Numbered from the stretch's first letter, positions 25,454 to 36,184 are shown. The stretch: 64,000 nucleotides of DNA from Klebsiella sp. BIGb0407 (GCF_024807845.1 NZ_JANUEQ010000003.1:372001-436000); one strand, 5' to 3'. Made by a program: numbers and translations. The notes: a model not told the origin generated them from the sequence alone.

Positions 25454-26026
25454 TTACATAATGTTTCGTAGCTGGAGTTGTTGCAGCAAAATCACCGTTT
25501 TCCCGTCGCAGATTTCCCCGCGCGCAACCCTATCCAGCGCTTCATTAAAGGGGATCTCCAGCACTTCTATATCTTCATCCTCGACTCCGCCGCCGCTATC
25601 TTTACGCTGTAAGTCGGTGTAGGGCGCAAGGTAAAAATAGACCATCTCGGTCACTCCGCCCGGCGACATATAGAGTTCAAACACTTTTTCCAGCTCTCCC
25701 ACCTCATAACCGGTTTCTTCCATAGCCTCTTTGCGTACACACTGTTCGGGCTCATCCGCATCCAGTAATCCGGCACAGGTCTCTATCAGCATGCCGTCAG
25801 CATTGCCGTTCATCCAGGTTGCGACACGAAACTGTCGGGTCAGAACAACGGTTTTCTTCTCACTGTTATACAGCAGAATAGTGGCGCCATTGCCGCGGTC
25901 ATACACTTCACGTTTGTGACGAATCGTTTCCCCATTACGACGCAAAAGCTCATAAGTGACATTACGCAAAATAAAATAGTTATCAGAAAGAAGCTGATTC
26001 TTAATAACGTTAATACCCAATGACAT
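25454..26026 (-). CDS. nudK: GDP-mannose pyrophosphatase NudK (Nudix hydrolase)
   Basis: NudK hydrolyses GDP-mannose to GMP and mannose-1-phosphate. The Nudix box is at about residues 92-114: [23 protein letters not shown], with the catalytic EAMEE glutamates present and Lys in place of the usual Arg. The flanks ([42 protein letters not shown]) match E. coli NudK, and 190 residues is the expected length. ypfG, next to it in E. coli, is absent. Confidence 0.94.
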   Translation of the reverse strand: MSLGINVIKNQLLSDNYFILRNVTYELLRRNGETIRHKREVYDRGNGATILLYNSEKKTVVLTRQFRVATWMNGNADGMLIETCAGLLDADEPEQCVRKEAMEETGYEVGELEKVFELYMSPGGVTEMVYFYLAPYTDLQRKDSGGGVEDEDIEVLEIPFNEALDRVARGEICDGKTVILLQQLQLRNIM

Positions 26027-26200
26027 AACATTTCCTCAGTATGGAAAAAGAGCAATTTCCCAAAACGATTAACTCACATTGTAACGCTTATTTACGGGCA
26101 TTTTTCGCCACTTACAGGGCGATAGCTTTTAAAAAACAATGATAGCATGCAGGCTCTCCTGCGGTTTTTCTGACCACATAAAAAGAAAAGATCATCAAAA

Positions 26201-27499
26201 ATGCTATTCAAAAATTTCTTGTTACGTTTTCGTCAGCACAGCGCTATCACGCTCAATTCATTACATGATGCGATAGCAACCATCGAATTTTCACCGCAAG
26301 GTGAAATACTGACTGCCAATAGCTTATTTCTTGACCGCATGGGCTATGATCTCGCGGAAGTAGTCGGGCAGCATCATCAGATATTCTGTACTCCGGACTA
26401 TGTTAACTCCCCACAGTATCGTGAGTTTTGGCAGCGACTGCGACGCGGCGAAAGCTTTAGCGACAAATTTTTGCGGCTGGCTAAAAATGGCCGTGCCGTG
26501 TGGCTTGAAGCACATTATGTTCCGGTAAAATCTGCCAGCGGTCAGGTCGTTAAAATCGTTAAACTTGGCCAGGATATTACCAGTCATATCACAGATGCCC
26601 AGGAACAGCGGGCTATGGCAACAGCAATCAATCGTTCAATGGCACAGATAACTTTTAATCTACAAGGTGAAATTCTGGATGCTAACAGCAATTTTCTCAA
26701 TCTAATGGGTTACCGTGCTGACGAAATTACGGGCCGTCACCACAGTTTGTTCTGTTTACCCGAGTTCAAGAATAGCGAAGCGTATCAACGGTTCTGGCAA
26801 GAATTAAATAGAGGCGAATTTGTTTCCGGGCAATTTGAGCGTCTGACTAAACAGGGTAACTCGGTGTGGTTAAGAGCGACCTATAACCCGGTCTTCAATG
26901 AGTCAGGTGAGTTGTATAAGGTGATGAAGCTGGCTGCTGATGTCACCGCTCAGGTAGAAAAAAGTCAGCATGAACATGAGGCAGCACAACACGCTTATCA
27001 GGTTGCTTTGCAGACCAGTGAACGTACTGAATTTGGTGCAACAGTAACAGAAAAAAGCATTCAAACCATCAATAAACTGGCCGATGAACTTCAGGGTATT
27101 TCTACGGATATCAATGAACTGAACGAGGTATCAGACAGTATTGGCGATTTAGTTGATGATATTCGTCGCATAGCTAACCAGACGAACCTACTGGCACTGA
27201 ATGCCGCTATTGAAGCAGCACGTGCCGGACAGCATGGTCGCGGTTTTGCGGTCGTCGCGAATGAGGTTCGGACTTTATCAAAAGATATCAATATCGCCAC
27301 CAGTGAGATAGAAACCAAGGTTAAACACAACCATTCACTTACCGATAATGCATTAAAAACTATAGAATTTAACCTTACCGAAGTCGCCAATTGTGTTTCT
27401 CTGGCGGAAAATACCGGTAAGATCATGACCGAGGTAAACTCCAGCTCTAATGACGTGGTTTCTGCTATCAGCAACGTGGCTGAAGTTCTGAGAAAATAA
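26201..27499 (+). CDS. Soluble PAS-PAS-chemoreceptor protein, BdlA-like
   Basis: This 432-residue protein has two tandem PAS domains (about 20-125 and 137-250, each ending in a W-L-x-A-x-Y-x-P-V ... G-x-x-x-K-x-V/M-K block). A short methyl-accepting signalling domain follows (about 270-432) with the hairpin tip [34 protein letters not shown]. There is no transmembrane segment or periplasmic domain, so it should be cytoplasmic. The architecture and sequence resemble Pseudomonas BdlA, a biofilm-dispersion sensor. C-terminal of the tip, [15 protein letters not shown] departs from the usual receptor sequence. No CheR-tethering pentapeptide is seen. It stands alone between nudK and acrD, where E. 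coli has aegA-narQ. Sensing of redox or a small ligand by PAS is inferred. Confidence 0.85.
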   Translation: MLFKNFLLRFRQHSAITLNSLHDAIATIEFSPQGEILTANSLFLDRMGYDLAEVVGQHHQIFCTPDYVNSPQYREFWQRLRRGESFSDKFLRLAKNGRAVWLEAHYVPVKSASGQVVKIVKLGQDITSHITDAQEQRAMATAINRSMAQITFNLQGEILDANSNFLNLMGYRADEITGRHHSLFCLPEFKNSEAYQRFWQELNRGEFVSGQFERLTKQGNSVWLRATYNPVFNESGELYKVMKLAADVTAQVEKSQHEHEAAQHAYQVALQTSERTEFGATVTEKSIQTINKLADELQGISTDINELNEVSDSIGDLVDDIRRIANQTNLLALNAAIEAARAGQHGRGFAVVANEVRTLSKDINIATSEIETKVKHNHSLTDNALKTIEFNLTEVANCVSLAENTGKIMTEVNSSSNDVVSAISNVAEVLRK

Positions 27500-27738
27500 G
27501 GTTACCCGGTCAGATATCACACCCTATTTCATATTAACATCATCAGCCAGGCAGATATTGTGTGGTTTATTTTGTACCACTGATGTCTGACCTGTATGTA
27601 AAGATAACCACGCTACAGGTCGACTGAATGGAAATAATTTACATTATCTTCGTAATTTCCCCACGTTTGTAGCTTAAAGAGCGATTACAGTGGGATAGTT
27701 TTTAATAAAAAAGAAGTGTTTTTAAGGGGTTCCATCGC

Positions 27739-30700
27739 ATGGCGAATTTTTTTATCTCACGCCCAATCTTTGCCTGGGTGCTGGCGATAGTCTTATGTCT
27801 GACCGGAACACTGGCTATTTTTTCGCTTCCCGTTGAGCAATATCCCGATCTGGCACCGCCCAATGTGCGTATAACAGCAAACTATCCTGGAGCCTCTGCC
27901 CAGACACTCGAAAATACCGTTACCCAGGTCATTGAACAAAGCATGACTGGCCTTGATAACCTGATGTATATGTCATCCCAGAGCAGTGCGGTGGGTCAGA
28001 CATCAATCACCTTAAGTTTTAAAGCAGGTACCAATCCGAACGAAGCGGTGCAGCAGGTTCAAAATCAGCTGCAATCCGCGCTCCGAAGACTCCCACAACC
28101 GGTTCAGGCACAGGGGGTCAATGTGCGTAAAACCGGGGACAGTAATATCCTGATGATTGCCTTTGTCTCAACCGACGGCAGCATGGATAAACAAGATATT
28201 GCTGACTATGTCGCCAGCCAGCTCCAGGATCCGATAAGCCGTATCGAGGGTGTGGGTGATGTGGATGCCTATGGCTCCCAGTATGCAATGCGTATTTGGC
28301 TTGATCCGATAAAGCTAACCAGTTACCAGCTCACCCCCCAGGATGTGGTTGAAAAGATTAAGTCACAGAACGCGCAAATTGCTGTCGGCCAGTTAGGAGC
28401 AACACCCGCTATAGACAGCCAGATGCTGAACGCCACCATTAATTCTCAGTCGCTGTTACAGACCCCACAACAATTCCGCGATATTGCCTTACGGGTTAAT
28501 CAAAATGGCTCAGTCATTACGCTAGGTGATGTCGCTATGGTGGAATTGGGCGCTGAACGCTATGATTTTCTGAGTCGCTTTAATGGCCAGCCGGCCTCAG
28601 GGCTCGGCGTGAAGCTCGCCGCGGGTGCCAATGAAATAGCCACCGATAAACTGGTCAGAGATAAAATTACCGAGCTGTCACGCTATTTCCCGCACGGGCT
28701 GGAAGCAAAAGTCGCCTTTGAAACGACCCCCTTTGTGAAAGCATCCATCAAGGATGTTGTTAAAACATTGCTGGAAGCCATTCTGCTAGTCTTTCTGGTG
28801 ATGTACCTGTTCTTACAAAATTTCCGTGCCACTTTAATTCCGACGATTGCCGTCCCGGTGGTGCTACTCGGTACCTTTGCGGTGCTGTATGCCTTTGGTT
28901 TTAGTGTTAATACCTTGACGATGTTCGCGATGGTACTGGCTATCGGACTGCTGGTCGATGACGCTATCGTGGTGGTTGAGAACGTCGAACGAATAATGAG
29001 TGAGGAAGGTCTTTCCCCCGCAGAAGCCACCCGGAAGTCAATGGGGCAAATCCAGGGCGCACTGGTGGGTATCGGCCTTGTCCTGTCAGCCGTTTTTGTC
29101 CCTATGGCCTTTTTTGGCGGCACAACCGGGGCTATCTATCGGCAGTTCTCCATCACCATTGTCTCGGCGATGGTGCTTTCAGTCCTGGTGGCGCTGATTT
29201 TAACCCCGGCGCTTTGTGCCACCTTATTAAAACCTCTGCGTAAAGGTGAATTACACGGTCAGAGAGGGTTCTTTGGCTGGTTTAACCGTCACTTTGATAA
29301 AGCGGCTCACGGTTATGAAGGCATGGTGGGTAAAATCCTTGGCCGTAGCCTGCGCTGGCTGGTGATTTACGGGTTACTCATCGTCGGAATGGTCATCCTG
29401 TTTATGCGTCTGCCGACCTCATTTTTACCGATAGAGGATCGGGGCGTTTTTTCCACTTCAGTGCAATTGCCCAGCGGCTCAACGCAGCAGCAGACCCTGA
29501 AAGTGGTTGAAAAAATAGAGCAGTATTATCTCACCCAGGAAAAGGATAATGTCGTCTCTGTTTTCGCCACTATTGGTTCAGGCCCTGGTGGGAACGGGCA
29601 AAACGTTGCCCGCCTGTTTGTACGCCTCAAGGACTGGGACCTGCGTGACAGTAACACGGCAAGTGCTCAGGCGATTATTGACCGGGCGACCAAAGAACTA
29701 TCGAAAATTAAGGAGGCTCGCGTATTTGCCAGCAGTCCTCCCGCGATCAGTGGTCTGGGCGCTGCGGCAGGGTTTGTTCTTGAATTACAGGACAACGCAG
29801 GTATCGGGCATCAAGGCCTGATGGAAGCGCGTAACCAGTTACTGAATCTGGCAGGTACCAATCCCGATTTGACGCGAGTACGCCATAATGGTCTGGATGA
29901 TAGTCCTCAGTTGCAAATCGATATCGATCAGCGTAAAGCTCAGGCGCTGGGCGTTTCGGTGGATGATATTAATAACACTCTTCAGACAGCATGGGGTTCA
30001 AGCTATGTGAATGACTTTATGGATAGAGGCCGGGTCAAAAAGGTCTATGTTCAGGCTGATGCTCAATATCGTATGCAACCCGATGACCTTCAGCGCTGGT
30101 ATGTGCGCAACAATGAAGGCGCTATGGTGCCATTCGCAGCCTTTGCCTCTTCTCACTGGGAAACCGGGTCATCACGCCTGGAGCGCTATAACGGCTTCTC
30201 TTCTGTGGAAATTGTCGGTGAAGCGGCCCCGGGCGTCAGTAGCGGGACGGCAATGAATATTATGGAACAGCTGGTGAGCCAGTTACCAACCGGCTTTGGC
30301 CTTGAATGGACGGGTATCTCTTATCAGGAACGCTTATCGGGTGCACAGGCTCCTGCCCTGTATGCTCTGTCATTGCTGGTTATTTTCCTCTGTCTGGCGG
30401 CATTATACGAAAGCTGGTCTGTCCCCTTCTCAGTTATGTTAATTGTACCGTTGGGCGTCATTGGTGCACTGGTCGCCACCTGGCTACGCGGGCTGGAAAA
30501 TGACGTCTATTTTCAGGTCGGGCTACTCACCGTTATTGGCCTGTCGGCGAAAAACGCGATTCTGATTGTCGAATTTGCTAATGACTTAAATACCCGGGGG
30601 CAGGATTTAGTCGCAGCCACGCGTATGGCCTGTCGTCAGCGTCTGCGTCCGATATTAATGACCTCACTGGCCTTTATTTTCGGCGTCCTGCCGCTGGTTA

Positions 30701-30852
30701 TCAGTAGTGGTGCCGGGTCAAGTAGTCAGCATGCGGTAGGTACAGGGGTTATGGGCGGGATGATTTCAGCGACATTCCTGGCGATTTTCTTTGTGCCGCT
30801 GTTCTTTGTTCTGGTCCGCAGGCGCTTCCCGGTACATAAGCGTCCTGAATAA
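27739..30852 (+). CDS. acrD: RND multidrug efflux pump inner-membrane subunit AcrD
   Basis: AcrD is a proton-driven RND transporter that, with AcrA and TolC, exports aminoglycosides and other amphiphilic drugs in E. coli. It has 1037 residues, the same as E. coli AcrD, with 12 predicted membrane segments and two large periplasmic loops. The proton-relay aspartate pair is in [16 protein letters not shown] (D407/D408), with the partner lysine in [17 protein letters not shown] (near 940). Conserved openings include [16 protein letters not shown]. No membrane-fusion partner gene is adjacent, as in E. coli. A terminator follows. Confidence 0.97.
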   Translation: MANFFISRPIFAWVLAIVLCLTGTLAIFSLPVEQYPDLAPPNVRITANYPGASAQTLENTVTQVIEQSMTGLDNLMYMSSQSSAVGQTSITLSFKAGTNPNEAVQQVQNQLQSALRRLPQPVQAQGVNVRKTGDSNILMIAFVSTDGSMDKQDIADYVASQLQDPISRIEGVGDVDAYGSQYAMRIWLDPIKLTSYQLTPQDVVEKIKSQNAQIAVGQLGATPAIDSQMLNATINSQSLLQTPQQFRDIALRVNQNGSVITLGDVAMVELGAERYDFLSRFNGQPASGLGVKLAAGANEIATDKLVRDKITELSRYFPHGLEAKVAFETTPFVKASIKDVVKTLLEAILLVFLVMYLFLQNFRATLIPTIAVPVVLLGTFAVLYAFGFSVNTLTMFAMVLAIGLLVDDAIVVVENVERIMSEEGLSPAEATRKSMGQIQGALVGIGLVLSAVFVPMAFFGGTTGAIYRQFSITIVSAMVLSVLVALILTPALCATLLKPLRKGELHGQRGFFGWFNRHFDKAAHGYEGMVGKILGRSLRWLVIYGLLIVGMVILFMRLPTSFLPIEDRGVFSTSVQLPSGSTQQQTLKVVEKIEQYYLTQEKDNVVSVFATIGSGPGGNGQNVARLFVRLKDWDLRDSNTASAQAIIDRATKELSKIKEARVFASSPPAISGLGAAAGFVLELQDNAGIGHQGLMEARNQLLNLAGTNPDLTRVRHNGLDDSPQLQIDIDQRKAQALGVSVDDINNTLQTAWGSSYVNDFMDRGRVKKVYVQADAQYRMQPDDLQRWYVRNNEGAMVPFAAFASSHWETGSSRLERYNGFSSVEIVGEAAPGVSSGTAMNIMEQLVSQLPTGFGLEWTGISYQERLSGAQAPALYALSLLVIFLCLAALYESWSVPFSVMLIVPLGVIGALVATWLRGLENDVYFQVGLLTVIGLSAKNAILIVEFANDLNTRGQDLVAATRMACRQRLRPILMTSLAFIFGVLPLVISSGAGSSSQHAVGTGVMGGMISATFLAIFFVPLFFVLVRRRFPVHKRPE

Positions 30853-30858
30853 TATCCA

Positions 30859-30890
30859 AAAATAAAGCGCCTGTTGAGGGCGCTTTATTT
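30859..30890 (+). terminator. Rho-independent terminator of acrD
   Basis: The stem AAATAAAGCGCC / GGCGCTTTATTT is inverted around a short TGTTGAG loop, just after the acrD stop. It is symmetric and could also end the ypfM transcript arriving from the other side. Confidence 0.85.
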
Positions 30891-30951
30891 GTTCAATCTA
30901 CCGGTCAGTAAATTTATTGTCATATCACGTTTTATATTACATTCTGGATTT

Positions 30952-31011
30952 TTATTTGCGCAACATCTGCTCAATAAAGTCTTTCCAGTGCCCTAATTCA
31001 GTATCAATCAT
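30952..31011 (-). CDS. ypfM: Small protein YpfM (19 residues)
   Basis: The minus strand encodes MIDTELGHWKDFIEQMLRK, which differs at only a few positions from the E. coli small protein YpfM as I remember it (MIERELGNWKDFIEVMLRK). It is in the same place and orientation, between acrD and yffB and opposite to both. GAGG lies 5 bases before the ATG (TTGAGGCGTTT). The sequence is predicted to form one amphipathic helix. Function is unknown. It is too short for ordinary gene finders. Confidence 0.88.
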   Translation of the reverse strand: MIDTELGHWKDFIEQMLRK

Positions 31012-31467
31012 AAACGCCTCAAGTATTACAAATTTGTCACTCTGAGTCTGTTTCAGTGGTCTATCCGGGATAATCCCTTGTCAGCTCAGTGGCTAATTAA
31101 TACGCCATCCGGTGATTAACAGTCAACCAGAATTTTAAACATTTTTTAACACCCACGTATTCATCACAATCCCGCGCAATAAGTCCCCAAAACCGGAAGT
31201 TATATAAAAAACCTATAAAACAATACATTAAACAATACCCAGTACAATAATGCACCTGTTATCGTGATGTGCGTAATTGTTAAATGAAACTTTCTGAAGA
31301 AGAGAATCAAATAATTTGTGAATAAAATGAAGTATCACGGGGGATATGTTATCGAACTGATGCCTGATTAGGTTATTATCAGCCCCCTTTAATCAGTATT
31401 ATCATTGCTCTCAACGGCCAGGATAACGACTGACTGGCTCTCATTCGCCGATAAAAGTGGTATTTTT
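31012..31467. other. AT-rich non-coding gap between ypfM and yffB
   Basis: I see no gene in these 456 bp. The left end must hold the ypfM promoter (minus strand). The middle (about 31130-31260) is strongly AT-rich with ACAATA/AACAATAC near-repeats. The right end should hold the yffB-dapE promoter. Tiny frames at 31284 and 31327 lack ribosome-binding sites. Confidence 0.5.
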
Positions 31468-31848
31468 ATGTCAGATAAGCTTAAAAACGCTTTACCTGTG
31501 CTTTATGGTATTAAAAACTGCGACACCATTAAGAAAGCCCGTCGCTTTCTTGAACAGCAGAATTTTCCTTATCAGTTCCATGATTATCGTGCTGATGGCC
31601 TTGATGCCGCGCTGCTGGACAGCTTTATCGCCGAGCTCGGCTGGGAAGCGTTACTGAATACGCGCGGAACAACCTGGCGTAAACTGGACGAAACGTTACG
31701 TGCCAGCATCACTGATGCACCCAGTGCGGCAAAATTGATGCTGTCGATGCCCGCTATTATCAAACGCCCATTGCTCTGTGCGCCCGGTAAGCCTATGCTT
31801 TTGGGCTTTAATGAATCAAATTATCAGAAGTTTATCAACGAGGTATAA
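31468..31848 (+). CDS. yffB: ArsC-family (Spx/MgsR-type) protein YffB
   Basis: This 126-residue thioredoxin-fold protein belongs to the arsenate reductase-like family. The N-terminal motif is [16 protein letters not shown] with one cysteine (as in E. coli YffB), followed by [23 protein letters not shown] and [21 protein letters not shown]. coli YffB binds glutathione but has no clear arsenate reductase activity. The ATG chosen gives eight extra residues (MSDKLKNA) relative to E. coli. It lies 4 bp before dapE, so the two are surely one operon. Confidence 0.93.
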   Translation: MSDKLKNALPVLYGIKNCDTIKKARRFLEQQNFPYQFHDYRADGLDAALLDSFIAELGWEALLNTRGTTWRKLDETLRASITDAPSAAKLMLSMPAIIKRPLLCAPGKPMLLGFNESNYQKFINEV

Positions 31849-31852
31849 CGTT

Positions 31853-32980
31853 ATGTCCTGCCCGGTTATTGAGCTGGCCCAACAGCTTATTCGTCGCCCT
31901 TCCCTCAGTCCTGATGATGCGGGATGCCAGGCGTTACTGATAGAACGCCTGCGTGCTATTGGCTTCACGGTTGAACGCATGGATTTTGGCGAGACGCAAA
32001 ACTTCTGGGCTTGGCGTGGGCAAGGTGAAACTCTGGCATTTGCCGGACATACTGATGTCGTTCCTCCGGGTGACGCCGATCGCTGGATAAACCCGCCGTT
32101 TGAACCCACGATTCGTGATGGCATGCTGTTTGGTCGCGGTAGCGCGGATATGAAAGGTTCGCTGGCAGCAATGGTGGTTGCAGCAGAACGTTTTGTTGAG
32201 CAGTATCCTCATCACCAGGGGCGTCTGGCATTTTTAATCACCTCCGATGAAGAAGCCAGCGCGCAGGACGGCACAGTCAAAGTCGTCGAAGCCCTGATGG
32301 CGCGTAAAGAGCGCCTTGATTATTGTCTGGTCGGTGAGCCATCAAGTACCGAAGTCGTTGGTGATGTGGTCAAAAATGGCCGTCGTGGTTCTATGACCTG
32401 CAACTTAACCATTCATGGGGTTCAGGGCCATGTTGCCTATCCGCATCTGGCGGATAACCCGGTACATCGCGCGGCTCCAATGCTGAATGAACTGGTCACC
32501 ATAGAGTGGGATAAAGGTAACGAGTTCTTCCCGGCGACCAGCATGCAGATTGCCAATGTTCAGGCCGGAACAGGCAGTAATAATGTCATTCCTGGCGAGC
32601 TATTTGTGCAGTTCAACTTCCGCTTTAGCACTGAACTGACGGATACTGAAATCAAACGCCGCGTGGCCGCTTTACTGGATAAACACCAGCTACGCTACAC
32701 GCTGGACTGGTGGCTGTCCGGACAACCATTCCTGACCCCACGCGGTAAGCTGGTTGATGCAGTGGTTCACGCGATTGAGCATTATAATGAGATTAAGCCG
32801 CAACTCTTAACCACGGGTGGCACATCAGACGGACGCTTTATTGCCCGTATGGGTGCCCAGGTTGTTGAGCTCGGCCCGGTCAATGCGACGATCCATAAAA
32901 TCAACGAATGTGTTAAGGCGTCAGATCTTCAGTTGCTGGCCCGGATGTATCAGCGCATTATGGAACAACTCATCGCCTGA
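31853..32980 (+). CDS. dapE: Succinyl-diaminopimelate desuccinylase DapE
   Basis: This di-zinc M20-family enzyme hydrolyses N-succinyl-LL-diaminopimelate in lysine and peptidoglycan synthesis. It has 375 residues, as in E. coli. Zinc ligands are visible in [12 protein letters not shown] (H66), [10 protein letters not shown] (D99), [11 protein letters not shown] (E133/E134) and the late His of [10 protein letters not shown]. The start [12 protein letters not shown] matches the family; longer in-frame extensions run into yffB. It is followed by ypfN after 29 bp, and shares a pathway with dapA further along. Confidence 0.98.
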   Translation: MSCPVIELAQQLIRRPSLSPDDAGCQALLIERLRAIGFTVERMDFGETQNFWAWRGQGETLAFAGHTDVVPPGDADRWINPPFEPTIRDGMLFGRGSADMKGSLAAMVVAAERFVEQYPHHQGRLAFLITSDEEASAQDGTVKVVEALMARKERLDYCLVGEPSSTEVVGDVVKNGRRGSMTCNLTIHGVQGHVAYPHLADNPVHRAAPMLNELVTIEWDKGNEFFPATSMQIANVQAGTGSNNVIPGELFVQFNFRFSTELTDTEIKRRVAALLDKHQLRYTLDWWLSGQPFLTPRGKLVDAVVHAIEHYNEIKPQLLTTGGTSDGRFIARMGAQVVELGPVNATIHKINECVKASDLQLLARMYQRIMEQLIA

Positions 32981-33009
32981 CAACAGGTGCACAGACAGGG
33001 GATATCAGC

Positions 33010-33204
33010 ATGGAATGGCTAGCACGTTACTGGTGGATTTTTATCCTGGTGGCATTGGTGGGTATCTTCATTAATGTCATTAAAGACTTGAACCGGGTTG
33101 ATCATAAAAAGTTTCTGGCCAATAAGCCTGAATTACCGCCCCATCGTGACTGTAACGATAAATGGGACGACGAAGATGACGATAATCGTCCAAAAAAATC
33201 CTGA
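33010..33204 (+). CDS. ypfN: Small membrane protein YpfN
   Basis: This 64-residue UPF0370 protein has one N-terminal membrane segment ([21 protein letters not shown]) followed by a conserved charged tail ([23 protein letters not shown], then an acidic stretch). It matches E. coli YpfN. Function is unknown. It lies downstream of dapE in the same direction and is closed by a terminator. Confidence 0.93.
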   Translation: MEWLARYWWIFILVALVGIFINVIKDLNRVDHKKFLANKPELPPHRDCNDKWDDEDDDNRPKKS

Positions 33205-33215
33205 TAACTCAAGAC

Positions 33216-33245
33216 AAGCGGGCTGAATATTCAGCCCGCTTTTTT
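33216..33245. terminator. Terminator between ypfN and tmcA
   Basis: The stem AAGCGGGCTGAAT / ATTCAGCCCGCTT is nearly loop-free and followed by a T-run on the plus strand, ending the yffB-dapE-ypfN transcript. It abuts the stop of the convergent tmcA. Confidence 0.9.
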
Positions 33246-35262
33246 ACTGGCCCACGACTTGCCTGATTTGCTGAACCCAGAGCTGTAATGCCTCGCAGCG
33301 CGGGAGATCAAGCTTTCTCAGTGCCATTGCTGTTTCTGAACGCAGGGCAGACAACAGGGCTTTTCGCCCGGTTAACTTAAATAACTGACACAACTCGCTG
33401 TGGCTGTGCCCCCTTTCAAACTGCCCACGTAATAAATCTAAGGGTTGCTCACAGGCCAGCAGTAAGCGATGTAGAGAAGCCCGGGCAGAATCAAGTGGGC
33501 GATGGGCAAAGGCAAAACCGGCCAGTTCAAGCCAGTCATTATCATTGAGTGAATCATCAGCCAGCGCAGGCAAATCCGCCATGATGTCGACTGGCAGCTG
33601 CGGGTACCAGTGACTATTGCGGAACAATCGTTGTTGTTCAGCATCAGCAAGCCTGATACCGGCTTCAGACAAAGGCAGCAGCGCCATCAGGGTATAACAC
33701 CCGCTACTGGCTTCCCGCTGGGTTCCGATACGTACCATTTTAAAGCCACAACGTTGCCAGAACCGCCATAATTCTTCGGTATAGCCAAAACTGACGGACA
33801 GATAATCATACTGCCCTTGCGCCAGGGAGAGAGCCTGTTTTATCAGCTCACTTCCCAGCAGCTGGCGCTGATAACTGGGATGAACCGCAATACGGCTAAC
33901 GCGTAAACCACGCAAAGTTGCAGCCAGAGGACTTCCGCCATGGGCCGCCAGCGACTGGGCGACCAGGTTTCCTCTGGGGCGGCGAAACCCGGCCCAGACC
34001 TGCTGGCTCAACAAAGGATCAAGCCCACCCTCCTCTACCAGCCATAATGCCCCGGCACAGCGCTGTTCGATGGTGGCTGCGAGATAATGCATTCCTGGCG
34101 CATCAAGCAGACGTCGCCAGTCCAGTGGCGATGTACGGTAGTGAGCGCCGGATAACAGGCGATAAATATCCGCCAGTGAACGCATATCGAGCCTGTCGAT
34201 AACCGCAAACTGTACCGGTCCCGCTGGCAGAGAATCGAGATCGGGCTCATCAAATAACATTATCTGGTCTATCAATCGTTCCAGAGGGTCATTTTCGGCC
34301 CAGCGAACGGGCGTGTTGAGCGTAAAAGCGTGATATGAAGGAAGTGAGGCACAAAATTTCAGCAAAAAGCCGCGCCCGGTGCCTTCATAACCCTGTACCG
34401 TGGTCGTCAGCAAAACGCGAGGAAAAGAGGCAATCATTTGCTGCAATAGCGGGGCGGGAATAGCCGCGGCCTCATCAACAATCAGCCAGTCAAAATCCCC
34501 TTCAGGTTTGTCCTGAACCAGGGCATCCGGCGCGATAAAGTGAAACCTTTCCCCGGCAAATTGCGCCAGTACATCGGTTGCGGCTTTGGCAGGGGCGCTG
34601 ACCAAACACCGGCCAGAACTGTGATTCACCAGCATACCCGCCAGCGATGACTTGCCTCGTCCCCGGGCCGCAGTCACCACGGCAACGCCACTTTCCATAG
34701 CCGTCAGTTTCGCCAGCACTGTCGCTTGCTCCTGCTGCGGCCCCTGATTAACCGGGTACCAGTGCGGATAATCAGGTAAATCTTTCAGCCTGAGCGGATG
34801 ATTTTGCTGCCATAGCACTGCATCGGATGAGCCAGTGATACAGGACTCCAGCCAGGCAATAAAATGTGGTGTGGCTATCGGCTCAGGCGTATCGCTCCAG
34901 CGGCAGGAATCCGTGTCCGGGAGCTGCGGCCAGCGTTGCCAGTCCGGGGTTAGCAGAACCAGCCAGCTTCCTGCTTTTAACGTACCCGCAAGAGCCGCCA
35001 GGGCTGCGGCATCAAGTCCGGTACGTGCGTCAAAGACTGCATGCTGAAACTCTCGTCCCAGTAAAGAACGCAGCGCCCCTGGCGCGCAATGTAACGGCCA
35101 TTCAATGTTATCGCCCACCCATAACCAGTCACCCGTTAATCGGTCAGCTAATTCCTGAGCTTGCCGCTGGCACCACTGCCACTCACCCGCAATCACCAGC
35201 AGGCGTCGTATACCGCTATCACGCATCTGTGTGGTCAGAGGTACAAAATCACTCAATATCAT
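33244..35262 (-). CDS. tmcA: tRNA(Met) cytidine acetyltransferase TmcA
   Basis: TmcA makes N4-acetylcytidine at the wobble position of elongator tRNA-Met using acetyl-CoA and ATP. The 672 residues contain an N-terminal DUF1726 region, a DEAD-like ATPase with Walker A AARGRGKSSLAG (near 200) and LIVDEAAAIPAPLL (near 260), and a GNAT domain (about 400-530) with RIAVHPSYQRQLLGSEL. A C-terminal tRNA-binding region follows. Formerly ypfI. Its start overlaps the ypfJ stop by four bases. Confidence 0.96.
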   Translation of the reverse strand: MILSDFVPLTTQMRDSGIRRLLVIAGEWQWCQRQAQELADRLTGDWLWVGDNIEWPLHCAPGALRSLLGREFQHAVFDARTGLDAAALAALAGTLKAGSWLVLLTPDWQRWPQLPDTDSCRWSDTPEPIATPHFIAWLESCITGSSDAVLWQQNHPLRLKDLPDYPHWYPVNQGPQQEQATVLAKLTAMESGVAVVTAARGRGKSSLAGMLVNHSSGRCLVSAPAKAATDVLAQFAGERFHFIAPDALVQDKPEGDFDWLIVDEAAAIPAPLLQQMIASFPRVLLTTTVQGYEGTGRGFLLKFCASLPSYHAFTLNTPVRWAENDPLERLIDQIMLFDEPDLDSLPAGPVQFAVIDRLDMRSLADIYRLLSGAHYRTSPLDWRRLLDAPGMHYLAATIEQRCAGALWLVEEGGLDPLLSQQVWAGFRRPRGNLVAQSLAAHGGSPLAATLRGLRVSRIAVHPSYQRQLLGSELIKQALSLAQGQYDYLSVSFGYTEELWRFWQRCGFKMVRIGTQREASSGCYTLMALLPLSEAGIRLADAEQQRLFRNSHWYPQLPVDIMADLPALADDSLNDNDWLELAGFAFAHRPLDSARASLHRLLLACEQPLDLLRGQFERGHSHSELCQLFKLTGRKALLSALRSETAMALRKLDLPRCEALQLWVQQIRQVVGQ

Positions 35263-36110
35263 GATTTAGCGGACGCCGAGTCAGGACTCAGGCATTGCTC
35301 CAGCTCCCCACTCACGAAGCCGCGATTAAACGCCTGATAACGTTGACCCAAAGTACTGTAAGTGAAGTTTTCTGGCATGACTCTATCGGGGGATAACTGA
35401 CGCTGTTGTTCATCGATAGCCTGCGAGACATTCATCGCTGGCTGTATATCCCCGGCACTGAGGATCTGTTGCTCTGCCATACGGTGCCCCCACAGTCCGG
35501 CAAAACAGTCGGCCTGCAGTTCTTGTTCTGTTGATAAACCAGAGGCTGTCGCAGACACTCCTGGCTCAAGAAGTTTTTGCACATGATGTCCGACCGCATG
35601 GGCCATCATATAACCCTGGGTAAAGTCTCCCCCCGCACCGAGCGCGCTTTGCATATCGTCATACAGAGTTAAAGAAACATAAATCGTGTCGTCCTGCGGG
35701 CAATAAAATGTGCCGATGGCTTGGCGCTTGTCACCACAGGCATTACTGACTGTATCACGGTAAGTGACTAGTTCAGGTGACTGATATTTAAGCCCGCGGC
35801 GTTCAAATAACGCCTGCCAGGTTTCATCGAGAGTCGTCATTATCATGCCAGTAAATTCAGCGTCTTCACCCGCAGGTGAAACCACTTTGTCATAAGAGAT
35901 AGCGGGCTTTTCTACTACCTTTTTATTTGCAAATAAACCGATGATAGCCGACTGGTAATAACTGACCAGAATGACTATTACCAGCAAAATAAAAAAACCT
36001 TTACCCCGAGGAATACGAAAAATTCCGCGCCCTGTTCGCATAGCAGGCTGGCCAGGAGTTCGCAGTTCTTGTTCCGGATGGCTATTTTCAGGCTGTCCAA
36101 GCTTGCGCAT
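35259..36110 (-). CDS. ypfJ: YpfJ, predicted neutral zinc metalloprotease with an altered active site
   Basis: This 283-residue membrane-anchored protein of the neutral zinc metallopeptidase (DUF/peptidase_MH2, KPN_00457-type) family has one segment at about 39-60 and a catalytic domain outside. The family motif HEXXH, which in E. coli reads HEVGHH as I remember it, is HAVGHH here: codon 172 is GCG (Ala) at 35595-35597, removing the general-base glutamate while both histidines (H171, H175) and the downstream TEQELQADCFAG ligand block remain. The loop before TEQEL is shorter than in E. coli and the N-terminus has diverged, but the frame is intact. Coupled to tmcA by a four-base overlap. Confidence 0.9.
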   Translation of the reverse strand: MRKLGQPENSHPEQELRTPGQPAMRTGRGIFRIPRGKGFFILLVIVILVSYYQSAIIGLFANKKVVEKPAISYDKVVSPAGEDAEFTGMIMTTLDETWQALFERRGLKYQSPELVTYRDTVSNACGDKRQAIGTFYCPQDDTIYVSLTLYDDMQSALGAGGDFTQGYMMAHAVGHHVQKLLEPGVSATASGLSTEQELQADCFAGLWGHRMAEQQILSAGDIQPAMNVSQAIDEQQRQLSPDRVMPENFTYSTLGQRYQAFNRGFVSGELEQCLSPDSASAKS

Positions 36111-36184
36111 ATTCGCTACCTCATTGACCTTTTATAAGCTGGAATTCTAGAGGGATCACAGGCGAATGACTACTGTAACTCGAT

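Noticed and set aside
27500-27738. A BaeR or CpxR box before acrD
   Set aside because: No convincing match to the known motif was found in the 239 bp upstream region.
31284-31371. Two tiny frames of 13 and 14 codons upstream of yffB
   Set aside because: Neither has a ribosome-binding site or a recognisable sequence, in contrast to ypfM nearby.
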